The position numbers and the translations under genes were made by a program. A stretch of 15,147 nt of DNA from Acidimicrobiia bacterium (GTDB lineage: Bacteria > Actinomycetota > Acidimicrobiia > IMCC26256 > BP-133): positions 1-15,147 of the forward strand of contig JAICGL010000025.1 of assembly GCA_025923175.1 (NCBI GenBank), read 5' to 3'. Below, in pieces: positions 1 through 6,595 of this stretch. The notes below the pieces were generated by a model that made no database searches, had not been told where the DNA came from, and saw only the letters and a list, made by a program, of their open reading frames with translations. How positions within the stretch are numbered: position 1 is the stretch's first letter; each line of letters starts with the position of its first letter.

Positions 1-1100
1 AAGCGCTCGAAAATCCGTTGCCGGTCGGCTTCGGCGATTCCCGGGCCGTCGTCCTCCACGGACAGCGTCGTCGTCCCCGCGGGATCCTCCCGCAGCACGA
101 AACCGACCGTCGCCCGGGCGTGGCGGGCGGCGTTCTCGGCGAGGTTCTGCACCATCCGCTGGAGCTCGGTCTGGTCGCCGGAGACCCGACCCGCCGACAC
201 GGCGGTGGTGTCGATCCGCAGCGCAGACGATTGCCGAAGATCGGCGGCAACCTCGAAGACGACGTCGTCGAGGTCGACAAGCGCTCGGCGGACGGGACCC
301 GTGCGCTCGTCGGCCCGGGCCAGGCGCAGGAGGTCCTCGACCAGTCGCTGCATCCGGGTGCCCTCGGCGAGGACCGTCCGGGCGAGCTTCGCCGTGTCGG
401 CCCGCTCCGGGTGGGCGAGGGCCACCTCGGCGTGTTGCCGGATGTTGGCCAGCGGCGAGCGGAGCTCATGGGAGGCATCGCCCACGAACCGCCGCTGGCG
501 CGCCTGCGACTCCTCCAGGCGGCCGAGCGTGGGGATGAGCGCCCGACCCACCGCCCACCAGGTCGTGAAGCCGACGAGGACGAGCAACAGCGGCAGCCCG
601 ATCCGGAGCAGATCGGCCACGTCTTCGGTCGAACTGTCGGAGATCGTGCGGGCCACGAGAACCGTGAACGTCCCGGACGGCCCTCGGGCGGCCCGAGCAA
701 CGACGACGGACGCCTCGTCCTCGATCGGTGTCTCGTCAATGCGCCTGGCCTGCCCGGGGCGGACATCGGCCACCGGCGGCCGGCCGGCCATGTTGGGGCT
801 GGAGGCCACCACCTTCCCTGACGCATCGAGCACCTGGATGAGCACTTCCTCGTCGTCGTCCACGGCCAGTGTTCCGGGTGCCTGCCCCGTCTCGAGGACG
901 GCGGCGATCTCGTTGGCCCGCAGCCGGGCCGCGGTCCGCACGTTGTCCTCCTCTGCCCGGTGGAGCAGGGTGATCATCCCCACCGCGCCCGCCAGGAGCG
1001 CCAGACCGACGACGACCACCGCCGCCAGGGTGACGCGCCACCGGATGCTCCCGCCGACCGCCCGCAGCCGCCGCCGGGGGCGGTCGTCGTCAGCCGCCAT
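1..1100 (-). CDS. Sensor histidine kinase, C-terminus cut off by window edge
   Basis: Membrane sensor kinase that would autophosphorylate on histidine and pass phosphate to the regulator encoded just upstream. I translated the minus strand from the ATG at 1100; 366 full codons are visible. Membrane segment 1 spans about residues 22-46, an extracytoplasmic sensor region about 50-160 and membrane segment 2 about 165-185. The phospho-acceptor box reads FVGDASHELRSPL with His211. The N box reads LQRMVQNLAENAARHA (about 313-328), and the G1 box reads VEDDGPGIAEADRQRIF (about 348-364). The rest of the ATPase domain lies outside the window. The start overlaps the regulator stop by 11 bases, so the two are probably translationally coupled. 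Oddity: only about 25 residues separate membrane segment 2 from His211, too few for a HAMP domain, which related kinases carry here. The sensed signal cannot be read from the sequence. Confidence 0.93.
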   Translation of the reverse strand, partial: MAADDDRPRRRLRAVGGSIRWRVTLAAVVVVGLALLAGAVGMITLLHRAEEDNVRTAARLRANEIAAVLETGQAPGTLAVDDDEEVLIQVLDASGKVVASSPNMAGRPPVADVRPGQARRIDETPIEDEASVVVARAARGPSGTFTVLVARTISDSSTEDVADLLRIGLPLLLVLVGFTTWWAVGRALIPTLGRLEESQARQRRFVGDASHELRSPLANIRQHAEVALAHPERADTAKLARTVLAEGTRMQRLVEDLLRLARADERTGPVRRALVDLDDVVFEVAADLRQSSALRIDTTAVSAGRVSGDQTELQRMVQNLAENAARHARATVGFVLREDPAGTTTLSVEDDGPGIAEADRQRIFER

Positions 1101-1767
1101 CGGCGGCCAGCCGGTAGCCGGCTCCGCGGATCGTCTCGATCGCCGTCCGCCCGAAGGGCCGGTCGAGCTTGTTGCGCAGGCGCCGGATGTAGACCTCGAC
1201 GATGTTGGGGTCACCCTCGAACTCGTCGTTCCACACGTTGTCGAGGATGGTCTGCTTGGACAGCACGTCGCCCTGGCGCCGCAGGAGGAACTCCAGCAGC
1301 GCCGTCTCGCGGCTCGTCATCTCCACGGCGACGTCGCCGCGCTGCACCGTTCGGGTGGCGGGGTCGAGCCGAAGATCGCCGGCTTCGAGGACGGACGGGC
1401 GCTCGGGCACACCTCGGCGCATCAGCGCCCGCAGGCGGGCCAGGAGGACGACGAAGGAGAACGGCTTCGTGAGGTAGTCGTCGGCGCCGGTGTCGAGCGC
1501 CTCGGCCTCGTCGAGCTCGCCGTCCTTGGCTGTGAGCATGAGAATCGGCGTCCAGATCCCTTCCTGGCGAAGGGTGGCGCAGACCCGGTAGCCGTTGAGG
1601 CCGGGCAGCATGATGTCGAGCACGATGGCGGCGTAGGGATGCTCGCGGGCCATCCAGAGGCCGTCGAGGCCGTCAGAGGCGATGTCGACGGCGAAGCCCT
1701 CGGCCTCCAGGCCGTCACGCAGGCCTTCGGCCAGCGGCGCCTCGTCCTCCACGATTAACACCCGCAT
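1090..1767 (-). CDS. OmpR/PhoB-family response regulator
   Basis: DNA-binding response regulator, 225 residues, a normal length for the OmpR family. The receiver domain (1 to about 115) has the acidic pair E7/D8, phospho-acceptor D51 in IVLDIMLPG, T79 and K101 in DDYLTKPF. A winged-helix DNA-binding domain follows (about 128-222), ending with the typical recognition-helix/wing pattern VEVYIRRLRNKLD and IRGAGYRL. The start is supported by an AGGGAG ribosome binding site about nine bases upstream on the minus strand. It is the first gene of a pair with the overlapping kinase. Direct repeats 50-90 bases upstream suggest autoregulation. The regulon cannot be named from this sequence. Confidence 0.95.
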   Translation of the reverse strand: MRVLIVEDEAPLAEGLRDGLEAEGFAVDIASDGLDGLWMAREHPYAAIVLDIMLPGLNGYRVCATLRQEGIWTPILMLTAKDGELDEAEALDTGADDYLTKPFSFVVLLARLRALMRRGVPERPSVLEAGDLRLDPATRTVQRGDVAVEMTSRETALLEFLLRRQGDVLSKQTILDNVWNDEFEGDPNIVEVYIRRLRNKLDRPFGRTAIETIRGAGYRLAADGG

Positions 1768-1816
1768 CCTGCGATTCTCCCTGTTGCTGCGGAAACAGGA
1801 GCGTCACCGCCGGCGG

Positions 1817-1856
1817 CTGAACCGAGCCTGAACCCGCTGGCGCCCCTCGCGAACCC
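1817..1856 (-). promoter_or_regulatory. Candidate response-regulator operator (GGTTC direct repeats)
   Basis: Read on the minus strand, GGTTCAG occurs at 1834-1828 and again at 1823-1817, exactly 11 bases apart, and a related GGGTTCG lies at 1856-1850, 21 bases from the first. Head-to-tail boxes spaced by one or two helical turns are the usual layout for OmpR-family regulators; the Streptomyces PHO box has a similar GTTCA-type 11-base repeat. The site lies 50-90 bases before the response-regulator start, so autoregulation is the simplest reading. Binding is inferred. Confidence 0.45.
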
Positions 1857-1962
1857 GGCATTCCCCGACAAAGGGTCCCGCAGTCCCGAAGGGGTTGGGA
1901 AGCCGCGAGTCGAACAACTCGGGAGGGACTCCTCGCCTTAGCACCCAGAGGGCCGAATACGC

Positions 1963-2655
1963 ATGAATCTTCGCTGGACACTTCGTCGGACGAGCCCAGC
2001 CGCCGTGATCATGTTCCTGGTCGGCGGGCTGTTCCTGGTGTCCGCCTCCCAGGCGCCCGAGACAGAGGAAGCGTCGTTCGACATGCCGAGCATGGCGCTG
2101 CCGGCCCCTACGACGACGGTCACGGCTCCGACGACCACCGCCACGGCGGCTCCGACCACGACGACCATGGCGCCGATCGTCTACGACGCGATCCCGCCCG
2201 GCGGGCGCCAGAACCTCGGCGGCGACAAGCATCCGGACACGGCCCATCCCGCCTTCGGCATGATCGTGATCCCGAAGATCAATCTCGTGCACCCGGTCTT
2301 CTCGGGCATCGAGGAGCACGCCATCCATTGGGGCCCGGGGCACTGGCCGGGGTCGGCGCTCCCGGGGTCGGTGGGCAACGCGGTCTTCGCCGGCCACCGG
2401 GTGACCCACACCCGGCCGTTCCTCGACATCGACCTGCTGGCTCCCGGCGACCAGATCAAGTTCCACCTCGCCACCGGGACCTTCATCTACGAGGTCACCG
2501 ACCACATCATCGTGGGCCCGAACGACGTCTGGATCACCAACCCGACGTCCACGCCCACCGTGACGATCTTCGCCTGCCACCCCAAGCGCAGTGCCGCCAA
2601 GCGCTACGTGGTCCGGGGCAAGCTGATCTCCTCGGGGCCGTACAGCCCGGTCTGA
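1963..2655 (+). CDS. Class E-type sortase, membrane-anchored
   Basis: Cysteine transpeptidase that attaches proteins with a C-terminal sorting signal to the cell wall. 230 residues. There is one N-terminal membrane segment (about 13-29), then a threonine/proline-rich linker (about 47-70, repeated TTT runs), then the sortase beta-barrel (about 95-225). The catalytic triad is visible: His145 in FAGHRVTH, Cys205 in TIFACHPKRS and Arg214 in AAKRYVVRGK. The CHPK-S-A-x-x-R arrangement fits class E enzymes better than class A. The ATG is preceded by a weak AGAGGG ribosome binding site. It is divergent from the two-component genes and separated from the downstream operon by its own promoter region. 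No LPxTG or LAxTG protein is visible in the window, so its substrates lie elsewhere. Confidence 0.9.
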   Translation: MNLRWTLRRTSPAAVIMFLVGGLFLVSASQAPETEEASFDMPSMALPAPTTTVTAPTTTATAAPTTTTMAPIVYDAIPPGGRQNLGGDKHPDTAHPAFGMIVIPKINLVHPVFSGIEEHAIHWGPGHWPGSALPGSVGNAVFAGHRVTHTRPFLDIDLLAPGDQIKFHLATGTFIYEVTDHIIVGPNDVWITNPTSTPTVTIFACHPKRSAAKRYVVRGKLISSGPYSPV

Positions 2656-2659
2656 GCCG

Positions 2660-2689
2660 TTGACACCGGCGCGAGCTTTCTGACATTCT
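2660..2689 (+). promoter_or_regulatory. Promoter of the amidohydrolase-Liv operon
   Basis: A perfect -35 hexamer TTGACA lies at 2660-2665. An 18-base spacer leads to CATTCT at 2684-2689, a weak -10. The -10 region falls inside the palindrome at 2678-2705, a layout expected if a repressor blocks RNA polymerase. Only the -35 matches consensus well; the -10 assignment is tentative. Confidence 0.5.
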
Positions 2690-2705
2690 ACTGAAAATGT
2701 CAGAA
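2678..2705. promoter_or_regulatory. Perfect inverted repeat, probable operator
   Basis: The arm TTCTGACATT (2678-2687) is matched exactly by AATGTCAGAA (2696-2705), with an 8-base spacer CTACTGAA. A 10+10 perfect palindrome of this length is typical of TetR-family operators. It lies just upstream of the first gene of the operon and overlaps the probable -10. The TetR gene at the far end of the operon is the obvious candidate ligand, but this is inference. Confidence 0.7.
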
Positions 2706-2706
2706 C

Positions 2707-2713
2707 GGGGGGA
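2707..2713 (+). promoter_or_regulatory. Ribosome binding site that sets the amidohydrolase start
   Basis: GGGGGGA lies four bases before the ATG at 2718. The in-frame ATG at 2697 lies inside the palindrome and has no purine-rich element before it, so 2718 is the better start. The next gene has the same GGGGGGA element at 3926-3932. Confidence 0.65.
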
Positions 2714-2717
2714 AACC

Positions 2718-3908
2718 ATGTCCATCCCGCGGCTCGTCTCGCCCGACGACCACATCCAGGAGCCGGCGCACGTCTGGGAGACCCGCTTGCCGGCGGGCCT
2801 GCGGGACCAAGGGCCCAGGGTCGAGCGGCTGCGAGGCCGATGCAACCTGGGGGCGGGCGACCTGACGTTCGTCGAGACCGACGACGGCAGCTGGGCCGAC
2901 GTCTGGAGGTACAACGGGCGGCTCATCCCGATCCTGCGCATCGCCGCCGCCGCCGGCCTCCCCCGCGACGAGGTCGACATCCGGCCGGTGACGTTCGACG
3001 AGATCCGGAAGGGTTGCTACGACCCTGCCGCCCGCCTCGCCGACATGGACACCGCCGGCATCGCGGCCTCCGTCTGCTACCCCAACATGTTCGTGCGCTT
3101 CTGCGGGCAGCAGTTCTCCTTCGCGCCCGACAAGGAACTCGCCCTGGCCTGTATCCGGGCCTGGAACGACTTCGTGATCGAGGAGTGGTGCGACGGCTCC
3201 GCCGGCCGGCTCGTGCCGTTGGGAATCGTCCCGCTGTGGGACGTCGAGCTGGCCGTGGAGGAGGCGAAGCGGCTGGCCGACCTCGACTTCCGGTCGATCT
3301 CCTTCCCCGAGGCCCCGCACGTGATCGGCCTGCCGTCGATCCACTCGGGGGCGTGGGATCCGCTCTTCGACGTATGCGCCTCCACCGAGATGGTCATCTC
3401 GCTCCACATCGGGACGGGCGGCTTCCCAATGCTGGCCAAGGACGCCCCGGCGGCCGTCCCCAACGTGATGGCCTCCTTCAACGCCGGCTACACGCTGACC
3501 GACCTGTTGTTCTCCGGCGTGTTCGCCCGCTTCCCGGCGCTCAAGACGTGCCTGGCCGAGTCGCAGCTCGGGTGGATCCCCTACGTGCTCTCCCGGGCCG
3601 ACTTCGTCTACGAGGAGATGTGCGGCGAGGGCTTCACCGGCATCGACAAGGCCGCCATGCCCCACCCGCCCAGCTGGTACTTCGCCCACAACGTGTGGGT
3701 GGCGTTCTTCCGGGACCCTGTCGGCCTGAGCCTCCTGGACCGGCTCGGGGCCGGCCAGGTGCTCTACGAGACCGACTACCCGCACACCGACACGATGTGG
3801 CCGTCGTGCCAGGATGCCGCCGCCGAGATGGTGGCCCACCTCGATCCTGAGACTGCCGCCGACATCGTGGCCAACAACGCCGCCAAACTGTTCCGTATCG
3901 ACATTTAG
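2718..3908 (+). CDS. Amidohydrolase family 2 (ACMSD-like) metal hydrolase/decarboxylase
   Basis: Cytoplasmic TIM-barrel enzyme of the amidohydrolase-2 family, whose members hydrolyse or decarboxylate (often aromatic or cyclic) carboxylates using a divalent metal. 396 residues, usual for the family. Candidate metal and catalytic residues: D10 and H12 in SPDDHIQEP, H230 in VISLHIGTGG, E281 in CLAESQLGW and D353 in LYETDYPHTDTMWP. The DYPHxDxxWP motif is typical of actinobacterial members found in catabolic clusters. First gene of the operon, 27 bases before the next. An in-frame ATG at 2697 would add seven residues but lies within the operator palindrome. The exact substrate and whether the reaction is hydrolysis or decarboxylation cannot be read from the sequence. 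Confidence 0.88.
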   Translation: MSIPRLVSPDDHIQEPAHVWETRLPAGLRDQGPRVERLRGRCNLGAGDLTFVETDDGSWADVWRYNGRLIPILRIAAAAGLPRDEVDIRPVTFDEIRKGCYDPAARLADMDTAGIAASVCYPNMFVRFCGQQFSFAPDKELALACIRAWNDFVIEEWCDGSAGRLVPLGIVPLWDVELAVEEAKRLADLDFRSISFPEAPHVIGLPSIHSGAWDPLFDVCASTEMVISLHIGTGGFPMLAKDAPAAVPNVMASFNAGYTLTDLLFSGVFARFPALKTCLAESQLGWIPYVLSRADFVYEEMCGEGFTGIDKAAMPHPPSWYFAHNVWVAFFRDPVGLSLLDRLGAGQVLYETDYPHTDTMWPSCQDAAAEMVAHLDPETAADIVANNAAKLFRIDI

Positions 3909-3935
3909 GGCTCCACCATCGGCTCGGGGGGATCG

Positions 3936-5600
3936 ATGGACCTGCACGACCCGACCAACAGCACGTCGGAACCGACGCGCTACTGGTCGACGACCAACAT
4001 CGGCGAGGCGATGCCCGACGTGCTGTCGCCGATGTGCTGGAGCTTCTGGGGCCCCAACATGGAGGCCGGAGCCCGGCTCGCCTACTACGACTTCGGCCTG
4101 CTGCCGAAGTCGGACATCGGCGTCCCGGAGAACCCCAACGAACTGCTGGTCGCCTACTTCTTCGGCCGGCCGGCCATGAACCTCGACCGGCTGCGCAGCC
4201 TGTTCGACCCCATCCCGGGGATGACCGCCGACGACTTCGAGCGCGACATCTGCGGGAAGGTGCGCGACGGGCTGCCGCCGATCCCGAAGAGCCGCCAGAC
4301 GACGCTGAACGTCATTGCCAAGGCGCCAGCGGGCATGGTCCGGGCCGGCCGCCAGATCAAGCGCTCGGCCGCCGAGCAGCGCACGTGGTGGGAACGGGAA
4401 GTGCATGACGGCGCCGGGCTCTCCGATCCCCGCCGGCTGCTCAAGGAATCGGCCGCCCGCTTCCGGGAGGCGTTCCGGGCCCACGTCCGGGCCCGGTTCG
4501 TGTTGATGAGCTTCCACGCCCAGCTGACGAAGCTGGCCGAGGGCGCGGGCCGGGAGGACCTCGTCGTCCGGCTGCTGGCCGGGCTCGGCGGAGTGACCGA
4601 GACCGATGTGGCCGACGACCTGTGGCTGGTCGGCGCCGACCGGCTGCCTCTAACCGACTTCATTCGTCGCCACGGCTTCCACGGGCCGTTGGAAGGCAAC
4701 GTCGCCGGCGCGTCGTGGCGCGAGGACCCGGCGGGGGTGCTGCCGATGGCCAAGGCGATGGCGGCCCGACCGGCCGATCAGCGGCCCCGGCAGCGGGAAG
4801 CGACGATGGTCGCCGGCCGCCAGGCCTCCATCGACGAACTGAAGGCGGCGCTGCCCCGCAGCAAGCAGGCATCGGTCGGCCTGCTCTGCGGCGCCGCGGC
4901 CCGCTGCGTGCGGACGACGGAGATCGGCAAGGCCAGCTTCCTCATGGCGCTCGACGGCGGGCGGGCGGCGACCCGGGCCATCGGCCGGGCCCAGCGCGAC
5001 GCCGGGCACCTCGACGAGGTCGACGACGCCTTCTACCTGACGATCGACGAGCTCCTCGAGCCCCTCCCTGACGATGTCATGGATCTGGTGCGGTTCCGGC
5101 GGGAGCGCCGCGACGAGTACCGCCGGTTGGAGGTCCCGGCCACGTTCACCGGAACGCCGCAGGCGACGGTGCGGGCGGACGATCTCGGCGGAGGCGCGGG
5201 CGACGTCCTCACCGGCGTGGCGGGTTCTTCCGGTGTCGTGGAAGGCACGGCGCGGGTCGTCGTCGACCCGTTCGAGGCCGAGCCGCTCGAGCCGGGCGAG
5301 GTCCTCGTCTGCCGGTTCACCGATCCCAGCTGGGCACCGCTGTTCACGCTGGCCGACGCGCTCGTGATCGACATCGGCGCTGCGGCCAGCCACGGCGCCA
5401 TCGTCGCCCGCGAGCTCGGCGTGCCGTGCGTGATCGGCACCGGCGACGGGACGCGCCGCATCCGAACCGGCGACCGGTTGCTGGTCGACGGGTCCGCGGG
5501 ACGGGTCGAGATCCTCGACCGGCCACCCGGGGGACCGGGGGTGTCCCCCGGACAAGGGCGGCGTGAGCCGCACCAAAACGCGCATGAGGACGGCGGGTGA
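3936..5600 (+). CDS. PEP-utilising enzyme with mobile His domain, lacking the ATP-grasp domain
   Basis: Resembles the central and C-terminal parts of PEP synthase, rifampin phosphotransferase and the His subunit of phenylphosphate synthase. 554 residues. The N-terminus (about 15-40, YWSTTNIGEAMPDVLSPMCW) matches the segment that follows the ATP-grasp domain in those enzymes. A largely helical middle (about 165-400) contains the family motif DEVDDAFYLTIDEL (360-373). The swivelling phosphohistidine domain (about 420-527) carries His486 in ASHGAIVARELGVPCVIGTG. No ATP-binding domain is present, so the phosphate donor must be PEP or a separate ATP-grasp protein, if the enzyme is active. The start is supported by GGGGGGA at 3926-3932. 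A low-complexity tail (about 529-554) is encoded by a GC hairpin region. The stop overlaps the next start (GTGA). The substrate is unknown. Confidence 0.82.
   Translation: MDLHDPTNSTSEPTRYWSTTNIGEAMPDVLSPMCWSFWGPNMEAGARLAYYDFGLLPKSDIGVPENPNELLVAYFFGRPAMNLDRLRSLFDPIPGMTADDFERDICGKVRDGLPPIPKSRQTTLNVIAKAPAGMVRAGRQIKRSAAEQRTWWEREVHDGAGLSDPRRLLKESAARFREAFRAHVRARFVLMSFHAQLTKLAEGAGREDLVVRLLAGLGGVTETDVADDLWLVGADRLPLTDFIRRHGFHGPLEGNVAGASWREDPAGVLPMAKAMAARPADQRPRQREATMVAGRQASIDELKAALPRSKQASVGLLCGAAARCVRTTEIGKASFLMALDGGRAATRAIGRAQRDAGHLDEVDDAFYLTIDELLEPLPDDVMDLVRFRRERRDEYRRLEVPATFTGTPQATVRADDLGGGAGDVLTGVAGSSGVVEGTARVVVDPFEAEPLEPGEVLVCRFTDPSWAPLFTLADALVIDIGAAASHGAIVARELGVPCVIGTGDGTRRIRTGDRLLVDGSAGRVEILDRPPGGPGVSPGQGRREPHQNAHEDGG
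5535..5551. repeat. GC-rich hairpin in the 3' end of the PEP-domain gene
   Basis: CCGGGGG and CCCCCGG form a perfect 7-bp stem around TGT, inside the codons for the low-complexity C-terminal tail and about 45 bases before the next start. It could slow transcription or translation between the two genes. There is no T-tract, so it is not a standard terminator. Confidence 0.5.
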
Positions 5601-6595
5601 CCCTGCACGACGACGACGAACGGCTACACGCACCGCCGGACCCGCTGCCGGGCAACTGGCAGGAGAACCTGTTCTTCATCTGCTGGGACCTGTCAACCGT
5701 GAGCGGACTCGTCGTCCACGTGCAACGGGCGCCGGGCGCCGACGTGCAGGCCGCACAGGTGGCGGTGGCCGTCGACGGCGAGTTCGCCTCGGCGACGTTC
5801 ACCGCTCCCTACCGGGCCGGCATGCTCGTCCCCGAGTTCTCGGCAGTACCGGTCGAACCGTGGCGGCGCTGGACGCTGGAGCTCGACGGGAAGGGTGCCG
5901 CCGGTCCCGGGCCTCTGGGCCTGCTGGCCACCCAACCCGGGGGCGACACCGCCATCACGGCCGACCTGACGCTGCAGAGCAACCTGCCGGTGGCCGACTT
6001 CGCCGCCGGGCTCGCCGCCGTCGTCGAAGGCATGCGGGCCGACAGCAGCGGGCCGCAGATGGGCGACCAGCAGCACTATGAACAGGGCGGCACCTGGCAA
6101 GGGCGGCTGCGAGTCGGCGACCGCGAGCGCAGCACCGCCGGGTTGTTCGTGCGGGACCATTCCTGGGGCATCCGCCACGAGCACAGCAATTTTCAGGCGT
6201 TCTGGACGGCGTGCTGCCTCGACGGCGGCCGCCTCCACTGCAACGCCATCGGGATTCCTCGCGGCGACCGGGTGATCGGCATCGGGATGGTGGCCGACGA
6301 ATCCGGCGTGCGCTCGACCACGCATGTCGCCGCCGACTTCCACCCCGCTCCCGGCATCGGGACCTACGACCGCACCACGGTGCGGTACGGCGAGCCATTG
6401 GGGCTCACGCTCCAGGCCGAGACCCAGTGCCACGTTCCCATCCCCCTCCCGCTGTCGGGACCGAACCGCTACGACAACAACGCCCTGTCCCGGGTGCGCA
6501 TCGGGGACCTCGAAGGGTTCGGGGTCATGGAGTGGGCGGCGATGTTCAGCGACGACGAGGCGCGCCTCGTCAAACCGAGCGGAGAGCAGCAATGA
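5597..6595 (+). CDS. DUF7064-like protein with RDHSWG motif, function unknown
   Basis: 332 residues, GTG start overlapping the preceding stop by four bases, with GAGGA six bases upstream of it. No signal peptide or membrane segment is visible, so it is probably cytoplasmic. The pattern is a beta-rich protein. HYEQGGTWQGRLRVG (160-174) is followed by GLFVRDHSWGIRHE (182-195). These two motifs recur in actinobacterial proteins assigned, as I recall, to DUF7064/DUF7065, which have been compared with the lipocalin-like AttH/CrtC fold. Family members often sit beside phosphotransferases and catabolic enzymes, as here. It could bind or modify a hydrophobic small molecule, but this is inference from the fold and the neighbours. 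The stop overlaps the next start (ATGA). Confidence 0.7.
   Translation: MTLHDDDERLHAPPDPLPGNWQENLFFICWDLSTVSGLVVHVQRAPGADVQAAQVAVAVDGEFASATFTAPYRAGMLVPEFSAVPVEPWRRWTLELDGKGAAGPGPLGLLATQPGGDTAITADLTLQSNLPVADFAAGLAAVVEGMRADSSGPQMGDQQHYEQGGTWQGRLRVGDRERSTAGLFVRDHSWGIRHEHSNFQAFWTACCLDGGRLHCNAIGIPRGDRVIGIGMVADESGVRSTTHVAADFHPAPGIGTYDRTTVRYGEPLGLTLQAETQCHVPIPLPLSGPNRYDNNALSRVRIGDLEGFGVMEWAAMFSDDEARLVKPSGEQQ

Noticed and set aside
205..1758. 517-codon plus-strand frame across the two-component genes
   Set aside because: Ser/Arg-rich shadow; the minus strand encodes a clear kinase and regulator with intact catalytic motifs.
1906..1934. Short inverted repeats CGAGT/ACTCG and GAGG/CCTC upstream of the sortase
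   Set aside because: Arms of five and four bases are expected by chance in sequence of this composition.
2697..2717. More upstream ATG for the amidohydrolase
   Set aside because: It lies in the operator palindrome and has no ribosome binding site; GGGGGGA directly precedes the ATG at 2718.
2700..4517. 605-codon open frame on the minus strand, antisense to the amidohydrolase and PEP-domain genes
   Set aside because: Its composition is typical of a GC-rich antisense shadow, with no recognisable domain, and the plus-strand genes have clear family motifs and ribosome binding sites.
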